Source: Paludibacteraceae bacterium
Lineage (GTDB): Bacteria > Bacteroidota > Bacteroidia > Bacteroidales > Paludibacteraceae
NCBI GenBank assembly: GCA_016285885.1
Contig: JAEERP010000020.1
Coordinates: 1-40,587 of the forward strand
Length of the DNA: 40,587 nucleotides
Direction of reading: 5' to 3'
The notes beneath the pieces were generated by a model. It ran no database searches. It was given only the letters and a program-made list of their open reading frames with translations, and was not told the DNA's origin. Positions 35,704 through 40,587 of the stretch are shown here, in pieces (the first letter of the stretch is position 1; each line of letters opens with the position of its first letter). Both the position numbers and the translations under genes were made by a program.

Positions 35704-36780
35704 ATGATGAGAAAAAAGCACGACAATATCCGCCTCTACCACGTCGATCACCTCGGCTCCACCTCCCTCGTGACGGACATCGACGGCGAGATCACCCAGC
35801 ACGTCGCCTACATCCCTTACGGCGAGGTCTTTGTCGAACAACGCAACGGCTCTTGGAACACCCCTTACCTCTTCAACGCCAAGGAGCTGGACGAGGAGAC
35901 GGGGCTCTACTACTACGGTGCCCGCTATCTGGACCCGACCCATGCGACTTGGCTTTCTGTCGATCCGTTGTTCGAGAAGTATGTGGGGATGACGCCGTAT
36001 GGGTATTGTGCGGGGAACCCAGTGAAGATGGTTGACCCAGATGGGGAAGCCCCTAAATCACTTATTGAATATCGTGGGAATGGAGTATTCGGAATTAATA
36101 AAAGCAACCTATCTAACGCCACACAACGCCAGATGAATCTGGAGAATAATGATCCGAAATATTGGCGTCCTGGTGAAATAGGGGTGAATACAACGATTCT
36201 TTCGCTCTCTTTTAAACCATACCGTTATGACGGGAAATTTCCCGGGATAGATCCTGCAGATAGAAATAGAACTCATAGCAATCGTCGTTTCAACACATAT
36301 GAGGAGCATATCCGACATACTAAGAAAGGAGAGTCATACAAAACATACACGCCAAGAACATTCACTCCAACTTACAGATATATGGGTAACGCTCCGATAG
36401 CAAGCGGGAAGGCATTTTCCTATGGTACACTTGCTGTTGATTTTGCCGTTATGGCATTTCAAAATATTCAGACATATGATATGTACTCAGATGTGACAAA
36501 TTTGGACAAGCAAACGAATAGTTTAATGAACGCATTTAATTCAGTGCAACAATATATTTCGAAAGGAGGTTCCCTTCCTTCTGAGTATAATAATTCGGAC
36601 GGATATGGGAAACTGGTTAATTATTTGTTCAAGGGTGGATCTGGTCTAAATGCAATTCAAGATCTTAAGGGACTATATCATATAGATGATACGATACAAC
36701 AAATTGGCAATCAAATTTTAAAGGATAATGGTCGATATGATGAGAAAAATGGCACATACAGGTTTTATATTGAAGATTAG
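35704..36780 (+). CDS. Orphan RHS cassette R2 with unknown tip
   Basis: About 358 residues from MMRKKHDN. RHS core ends with YGYCAGNPVKMVDPDGE, keeping the canonical DPDG. The tip of about 240 residues has an Arg/Tyr/His-rich first part (RTHSNRRFNTYEEHIRHTKKGESYKTYTPRTF) and a helical second part with a mildly hydrophobic segment (GTLAVDFAVMAFQNIQTY). I see no zinc, JAMM or His-Cys motif, so this is the second toxin tip for which I cannot suggest an activity. The Arg/His content would allow a nuclease, but an exported immunity protein argues mildly against a cytoplasmic target. Confidence 0.78.
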   Translation: MMRKKHDNIRLYHVDHLGSTSLVTDIDGEITQHVAYIPYGEVFVEQRNGSWNTPYLFNAKELDEETGLYYYGARYLDPTHATWLSVDPLFEKYVGMTPYGYCAGNPVKMVDPDGEAPKSLIEYRGNGVFGINKSNLSNATQRQMNLENNDPKYWRPGEIGVNTTILSLSFKPYRYDGKFPGIDPADRNRTHSNRRFNTYEEHIRHTKKGESYKTYTPRTFTPTYRYMGNAPIASGKAFSYGTLAVDFAVMAFQNIQTYDMYSDVTNLDKQTNSLMNAFNSVQQYISKGGSLPSEYNNSDGYGKLVNYLFKGGSGLNAIQDLKGLYHIDDTIQQIGNQILKDNGRYDEKNGTYRFYIED

Positions 36781-37228
36781 CATAATCTTCATAATCATTT
36801 TGCAGGGAGCGTTATCTTCGTGTAATTGCAAATCCAATTTAAAAAAGAGTATACGTGGCATTTGGAGTATAGACGAAGATAACACTTATGTGGGAAGAAG
36901 TATTGAGTTTGATTTATGTACTAATGTGATATATATTGGCAAAGAAAAAATAGTATTACCAAGGAATTACTATTCGATAAAAGGAGAAGACAGTATGTCA
37001 ATTGAAGAGAAAGAAAAAAAGAGAATAGAGTTTAATGTGTTAAGTGAAAAAGAGTCCAATGGTGAATGGGATATTATATACTCGGCTTCAGACTCTGTGA
37101 TTTTCAAAGCGCCAAACCATCCTTTAGAGGGTAGGTATGGGGTGCAGATATTTTTGGAGAATATGCACGAGTGTATGATATTATCCAACGATTCGACATA
37201 TTTAGTCTGCTATAGGGCTGGCTACTAA
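36728..37228 (+). CDS. Immunity lipoprotein for toxin R2
   Basis: Up to 166 residues. In-frame ATGs at 36728, 36737, 36740 and 36749 all leave a signal sequence (FILKISIIFIIILQGALSSC) with the lipobox LSSC. The gene overlaps the toxin gene by 32-53 bases, the longest overlap here. The mature part begins IRGIWSIDED and has strand-like alternation, which recalls lipocalin-like lipoproteins; this is only a resemblance. The role is inferred from position. Confidence 0.72.
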   Translation: MVDMMRKMAHTGFILKISIIFIIILQGALSSCNCKSNLKKSIRGIWSIDEDNTYVGRSIEFDLCTNVIYIGKEKIVLPRNYYSIKGEDSMSIEEKEKKRIEFNVLSEKESNGEWDIIYSASDSVIFKAPNHPLEGRYGVQIFLENMHECMILSNDSTYLVCYRAGY

Positions 37229-37361
37229 AGAAATAGTTCCACTGTGTTGTCATCTCTTTGGGTTTAAAACTTCTCTATAAAGCATAAATTATCCCTGCCA
37301 AGGATGCCTTGTGGGGGGGGGGAGGTTCCTACAAAATTCAAGCAAAAGAACCACAGAATAA
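37229..37361. other. Intergenic stretch with a G10 tract
   Basis: No gene seen. It contains the small stem CAAGG-ATG-CCTTG and, directly after it, a run of ten G. The run could cause sequencing or replication slippage. It is not at the place where other modules have a C tract. Confidence 0.5.
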
Positions 37362-37439
37362 ATTGTAAATTTGTACAAACCCGGAAGGAATAGATGTCCA
37401 CAAGTCTATTGATTGGAACGTAATAAAACCATGCACGCC
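37362..37439 (+). repeat. Upstream module of cassette R3
   Basis: A plus-strand copy of the module: TTGTAAATTTGTACAAACCCGG, AATAGATGTCCACAAG, TCTATTGATTGGAACG and CATGCACGCC. It closely matches the minus-strand copy before L4, so the modules spread between arms together with the leaders. Confidence 0.58.
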
Positions 37440-37478
37440 TTGTCAGCCCCCTGCCACTGACAATGGCGAAGCCGTGCC
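37440..37478 (+). repeat. Cassette leader palindrome, R3
   Basis: Intact leader in front of a deleted cassette, with the CTGCCACTGACA loop and the ATGGC second-stem variant. Confidence 0.7.
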
Positions 37479-37495
37479 AACCCCCAAGGAAAACG

Positions 37496-37647
37496 ATGAG
37501 AAAAATGCACGACAATATCCGCCTCTACCACGCCGATCACCTCGGCTCCCGAATCGTCCAAGAACAGAAAGACATGTGAATGATAAGTATAAACGAACTG
37601 TGGAATTTTATGAAGGGAAAGGAAAAATATTTAATTATGAAGTATAA
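37496..37647 (+). pseudogene. Decayed cassette R3: core joined to the end of a lost toxin
   Basis: The start MRKMHDNIRLYHADHLGS is normal for 18 codons, then core sequence stops abruptly. The following bases in another frame read RHVNDKYKRTVEFYEGKGKI and end in a TAA that overlaps the next gene's start, as intact toxin genes do. This is best explained by one deletion that removed about 90 core codons and nearly all of the toxin, with a frame change. The immunity gene was spared. Confidence 0.72.
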
Positions 37648-38173
37648 AAACATTAAATTGGCAACAATTGGAGCAAGCATTCTTTTTTTTGCTTCTTGCA
37701 GTGGCATAGGCTTTGTCCAAAGGAATAATGTATCACCCATGTACACATTATACACTGGAATAGAATTTAACGGAGAAGAAGAACTATTATTAAAAGCATC
37801 TGGTAATAGTTATGTTTACAGTTCCAAATGGGCAGGGACAGAAATAGGAATATGGAAACGACGGAAAGATTCTCTTTTCTTATTTCCCCAAATGCATGTA
37901 TATGAAAATCATTGCGAGAAGTACAATGGATTCCTTCCTGAATATTCCATTGATAGCAGCCTTGTTGGCTATTCTATTCCATATCGTCTATACATATCTT
38001 GTGGGAAAGATGAAATCAAGGATTACACGTTGGAACATTATCATTTAGAAAATAAAGAATTTGTGTTTTGTGTTATCAGTAGAGAGCCATTAAGCAATAG
38101 AAATATTAAGGCCACAAAAAAAGAAAAAAAGATAATGGAGATGCGAAGATCGTTAGGAGGAGAATTCTTCTGA
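37637..38173 (+). CDS. Orphan immunity lipoprotein, paralogue of the giant toxin's immunity
   Basis: A 178-residue protein from ATG at 37637, where the signal sequence and lipobox (FFASC) start properly; an upstream ATG at 37580 would add 19 charged residues. It shares LYTGI, GIWKRRKDSLFLFPQM, IPYRLYI and the C-terminal KKEKK-MRRSLGG pattern with the immunity protein at 10345-10902. No functional toxin accompanies it, so it may protect against a related HExxH tip carried by neighbours, or give partial cross-protection against the giant toxin. This function is inferred. Confidence 0.78.
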   Translation: MKYKNIKLATIGASILFFASCSGIGFVQRNNVSPMYTLYTGIEFNGEEELLLKASGNSYVYSSKWAGTEIGIWKRRKDSLFLFPQMHVYENHCEKYNGFLPEYSIDSSLVGYSIPYRLYISCGKDEIKDYTLEHYHLENKEFVFCVISREPLSNRNIKATKKEKKIMEMRRSLGGEFF

Positions 38174-38207
38174 GCAGTGGATATGACATGAAAATATAAT
38201 CTATTTA

Positions 38208-38246
38208 TTGTCAGCCCCCTGCCACTGACAACGGCGAAGCCGTGCC
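38208..38246 (+). repeat. Cassette leader palindrome, R4
   Basis: Leader with both stems intact, but the spacer that follows has drifted (GACCTCCGAGG instead of AACCCCCAAGG). Confidence 0.68.
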
Positions 38247-38260
38247 GACCTCCGAGGAAA

Positions 38261-38429
38261 ATGGTGAGAAAAAAGCACGATAATATCCGCCCCTAACACG
38301 TCGACCACCTAGATCACGGATGCGGAGGGTCTATACAATGTGTTTGGAGAAGATACATAGAAATGTTACCCTGCAACTTCAAAGAATATCGAGCGATTCC
38401 ATAAGATGTTTCCGTCAATAAAAAAATAA
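38261..38429 (+). pseudogene. Decayed cassette R4: remnant of an R1-like JAMM toxin
   Basis: The start MVRKKHDNIRP is followed at once by a stop (CCCTAA instead of CTCTAC). A short core scrap (ACGGATGCGGAGGGTCT, as in L7) leads into the last 75 or so bases of an R1-type toxin gene: TTTGGAGAAGATA, TTCCATAAGATGTTTCCGTCA and TAA align with the R1 3' end. The JAMM motif has been deleted. The immunity gene starts 2 bases later and is intact. Confidence 0.78.
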
Positions 38430-38431
38430 AA

Positions 38432-39025
38432 ATGAAACAGATTTTATTATTATTCTCTTTGGTTTTCGCCGCATGTTCTTCTTCTGTTTATTCTGACAAA
38501 GGAAAAGCTGAAGAGGTTGTGGAATATGTTGCCAACAAATTTTATGAATATCACAAAAGTGATATTTGTGGACAAAATCGCATGTGTGTTGTATCGGAAC
38601 GAGAAACTAATTTTCATACTTTCCGACTCTATACTATTTTCATGTTCCAAGAAGAATTTGGATATTTAAGATATAATATGAAAAGCCTCAAACCATATAA
38701 AATCGAAAAAAAAGAAAATGTATATTTCGTTTACTATGACAGCCAAAAAGAACAAATGCGACTTGATCAAATTCCAGAAGAATTATTCGAAGAAGTCCCA
38801 ATTTCTATAATAGATGAAACAGAATGGCAAGTTCTCATAGATACCACAAACATAAATTTTGCGGTCTTCGCACAAGGTAAAATAGGAGCTTTTGAAGTTG
38901 ACACGGCTAAAGTGATTGAAGCAATGGTTTCTGACACATCAGATTTTGTCCTAAATAAAAAATTTGACATATATAAATCGGATAGTCTCATTTACAGCCC
39001 CATAGATGAATTTGTAGATTTTTGA
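38432..39025 (+). CDS. Orphan immunity lipoprotein, paralogue of R1 immunity
   Basis: A 197-residue protein with lipobox VFAAC. It is nearly identical to the R1 immunity protein from about residue 70 onward, with a local change (PISIIDE for PLPYILDE), and more divergent before. The frame is fully open, although its toxin has been deleted. The match continues about 90 bases past the stop into the next leader, so the unit duplicated as immunity gene, spacer and leader. Confidence 0.8.
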   Translation: MKQILLLFSLVFAACSSSVYSDKGKAEEVVEYVANKFYEYHKSDICGQNRMCVVSERETNFHTFRLYTIFMFQEEFGYLRYNMKSLKPYKIEKKENVYFVYYDSQKEQMRLDQIPEELFEEVPISIIDETEWQVLIDTTNINFAVFAQGKIGAFEVDTAKVIEAMVSDTSDFVLNKKFDIYKSDSLIYSPIDEFVDF

Positions 39026-39092
39026 AAATATGGAAGGATTAGAAATCCACAAGTCTAAATGAAAGGAATATATATTAAACCACATACATATT

Positions 39093-39133
39093 TTGTCAGC
39101 CCTCCCTTGTCACTGACAACGGCGAAGCCGTGC
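39093..39133 (+). repeat. Cassette leader palindrome, R5
   Basis: Leader with two extra pyrimidines in the first loop (CCCTCCCTTGTCA) and a lost C after the second stem. It resembles R2 most, as expected from the shared upstream DNA. Confidence 0.65.
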
Positions 39134-39147
39134 AAACCCCCAAGGGA

Positions 39148-39356
39148 ATGACGGGGAAAATGCGAGGGAATATCCGCCTAAAATAGGCAAATCGTCATCT
39201 GATTGCACACACTCCGACGGGAAGGGTGAGTTCTTTTGGGGAACCACAAATTCAATACGTGTGAATGCATGGGAATCTAATGAAATGCAGGGAAAGGCGC
39301 AAAATAGTGCAGAGGCCTTTTTTAAACTAATAGGGGCATACAAGCTTAAAGACTAA
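39148..39356 (+). pseudogene. Decayed cassette R5: C-terminal scrap of an unknown toxin
   Basis: The start codon region is mutated (AAGGGAATGACGGGG) and the core ends after AATATCCGCCTA. In the frame starting at 39183 there are 57 open codons with sensible composition (HSDGKGEFFWGTTNS, AWESNEMQGKAQNSAEAFFKL, ending LKD and TAA). This is probably the 3' end of a deleted toxin. The type cannot be told. An intact exported protein follows 68 bases later. Confidence 0.68.
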
Positions 39357-39424
39357 AACATGCAGATCCTTAAGCATATGAACAACCCAATTCCTGGAGT
39401 TGGGAAATTAATTAAACAACCATA

Positions 39425-40153
39425 ATGAAATTCATGAAACATATAGTTTTCATACTATGCTTATTGTGCTTTGGGGGAACATGCAATGTCTTCTCTCAAA
39501 AAATAGTGTATATCAAGGGGTTCGTTGAACATGGGGTCGATAAAGATATTTTGGCCAGCCACATTAAAAAAGCCAAAGAGGCAAGAAAGAAAGGACATGC
39601 GATTTTGTATACTGATGATCATAGTTCACATTCTGTATTTTATATTTTCCGTAAAGATTCATCTGATTGCTCGACATCTTCCGCTGATGACTTTTTGTGC
39701 ATGGTGAAAAAAATTAGAAATAATGTCTCGCAAGAGAATTACTACGATTTTCGATTCCCTCTTCCTCCAATTATTTATGAAGGTAAACCTTTCCTCCAAA
39801 AAGACATACTTTCTTTTATGGAGAAGAATCACTTGGAGGTAAAAGGATTAGCTTTACCCCAGAAAGCGACCCCTTCTTCGCCGTGCGTATGTCGTACCTG
39901 TTTCCATGTGGAGAACTTTAACCCAAAATATAAATACAAAAAGAGACTAGACGACGAAAGATTCTTTAATCTCTATTATATAGAGGGTTATGCTGTGGAA
40001 ATAGAATATGATAGAGAAGATGAATTTGGTTATGAACTAGTAATGAAAGATGATGCAGAGCTTATTCATGTGGGTCTTTCTGCCAACATTCCAAGTTTTT
40101 ATGCCTATTATTTCTTTGATGTAAGGAAGCTGGATTTGATAGATGTTCGATAA
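39425..40153 (+). CDS. Orphan exported immunity protein R5
   Basis: A 242-residue protein, the largest immunity candidate here. Its signal sequence (FILCLLCFGGTCNVFSQ) could be cut by signal peptidase I after FSQ or lipidated at the Cys of GGTC. The mature part is Lys- and Tyr-rich with a CVCRTC cluster in the middle. I recognise no family and no close paralogue in the window. Its toxin partner survives only as the 57-codon scrap upstream, so the immunity role is inferred from position. Confidence 0.68.
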   Translation: MKFMKHIVFILCLLCFGGTCNVFSQKIVYIKGFVEHGVDKDILASHIKKAKEARKKGHAILYTDDHSSHSVFYIFRKDSSDCSTSSADDFLCMVKKIRNNVSQENYYDFRFPLPPIIYEGKPFLQKDILSFMEKNHLEVKGLALPQKATPSSPCVCRTCFHVENFNPKYKYKKRLDDERFFNLYYIEGYAVEIEYDREDEFGYELVMKDDAELIHVGLSANIPSFYAYYFFDVRKLDLIDVR

Positions 40154-40164
40154 GAAAAACTCAG

Positions 40165-40293
40165 AGATGTATAATACTCCCCCCAATATACATCGTCAAA
40201 GACATAGAGTAAATCTGTAAAACTTTGTAAAACCCGGGAAGAAATAGATGCCCATAAGTCTATTGATTGGAACGAAATAAAACCACGCACGTT
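40165..40293 (+). repeat. Upstream module of cassette R6
   Basis: A full-length plus-strand copy: TATAATACTCCCCCC (six C), CATCGTCAAAGACA, AAACTTTGTAAAACCCGGG, AATAGATGCCCATAAG and TCTATTGATTGGAACG. The GATGCCCATAAG variant links it to the L8 module at the other end of the window. Confidence 0.62.
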
Positions 40294-40332
40294 TTGTCAG
40301 CCCCCTGCCACTGACAATGGCGAAGCCGTGCC
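40294..40332 (+). repeat. Cassette leader palindrome, R6
   Basis: Leader with the CTGCCACTGACA loop and ATGGC second stem. The spacer reads AAACACCAAGG. Confidence 0.7.
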
Positions 40333-40346
40333 AAACACCAAGGAAA

Positions 40347-40587
40347 ATGGTGAGAAAAAAGCACGACAATATCCGCCTCTACCACGTCGATCACCTCGGC
40401 TCCACCTCCCTCGTGACGGACATCGACGGCGAGATCACCCAGCACGTCGCCTACATTCCGTACGGCGAGGTCTTCGTCGAGCAACGCAACGGCTCTTGGA
40501 ACACCCCGTACCTCTTCAACGCCAAGGAACTGGACGAGGAGACGGGGCTCTACTACTACGGCGCCCGCTACCTCAACCCGAAGAATA
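40347..40587 (+). CDS. Orphan RHS cassette R6, core only, cut by the window edge
   Basis: This begins MVRKKHDNIRLYHVDHLGSTSL and reads the normal core to RYLNPKN, where the window ends. The visible length (241 bases) equals that of L8, and the last 127 bases are its exact complement. Unlike L8, it has the four-A junction (GGAAAATGG), so leader and core frames differ. The toxin tip and immunity gene lie outside the window. Confidence 0.82.
   Translation, partial: MVRKKHDNIRLYHVDHLGSTSLVTDIDGEITQHVAYIPYGEVFVEQRNGSWNTPYLFNAKELDEETGLYYYGARYLNPKN
40461..40587. repeat. Terminal inverted repeat, right copy
   Basis: Exact reverse complement of bases 1-127. Identity ends at 40460. Together with the left copy it marks the branching repeat at which the contig probably ended. 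Confidence 0.9.

Noticed and set aside
37229-37361. The CAAGG-ATG-CCTTG stem as a terminator.
   Set aside because: It is followed by a run of G and no T-run.
1-40587. An integron-like cassette array.
   Set aside because: Palindromes plus a tyrosine recombinase invite the comparison. But the repeats sit at the 5' side of each cassette and run into 315 bases of coding homology, cassettes are not bounded by 3' attC-like sites, and I saw no integron-specific features in the recombinase.
1-40587. A CRISPR array or tandem non-coding repeat.
   Set aside because: Repeats are about 1-1.7 kb apart, coding, and separated by genes.

Overview
The window looks like part of a Bacteroidota genome, most likely Bacteroidales. 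The evidence is two proteins with type IX secretion (T9SS) style C-terminal sorting domains, a good match to the Bacteroides promoter consensus (TTTG, 20 bases, TATTTTTG), a Bacteroidetes-style tyrosine recombinase, and AT-rich intergenic DNA. I cannot name a genus. The whole window is one polymorphic-toxin locus built from RHS/YD-repeat proteins. I see no housekeeping genes, tRNAs, rRNAs, insertion sequences or CRISPR arrays.

Centre (about 10.3-33.8 kb, all minus strand). A tyrosine recombinase (32560-33762) is followed by a promoter and a tightly packed operon of exported proteins. These are a beta-propeller-like T9SS cargo (665 aa), a VWA-domain protein (889 aa), a second T9SS-type surface protein (825 aa), an RHS protein with no toxin end (1688 aa), and a giant 3073-aa SpvB/TcdB-like RHS toxin with a signal peptide. 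The giant toxin ends in an HExxH metallopeptidase domain and overlaps its lipoprotein immunity gene.

Left arm (1-10.3 kb, minus strand). Six intact orphan cassettes and one cut by the window edge lie downstream of the giant toxin gene. Each has a short palindromic leader, about 105 codons of near-identical RHS core, a unique C-terminal toxin domain and an adjacent immunity gene. Right arm (33.9-40.6 kb, plus strand). The same kind of cassettes lie in the opposite orientation: two intact, three with the toxin deleted but the immunity gene intact, and one cut by the window edge. The two arms point away from each other, with the recombinase next to the right arm.

Six of the nine intact toxin ends carry metallopeptidase motifs: one HExxH, three metzincin-like and two JAMM. 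One more looks like a caspase-fold cysteine peptidase. The other two are unrecognised. All eleven immunity proteins carry an N-terminal export signal or membrane anchor. I infer that the toxins act on the envelope or outside the cell, that the giant RHS protein is the delivery form, and that the orphan cassettes are a reservoir of replacement tips. Direct core repeats on the left would allow tip replacement by deletion. Inverted core repeats on the right would allow replacement by flipping the roughly 22-kb central operon.

The first and last 127 bases are perfect reverse complements, and identity stops exactly at base 128. This looks like an assembly graph ending at a repeat with k = 127, so the locus probably continues into further cassettes at both ends.
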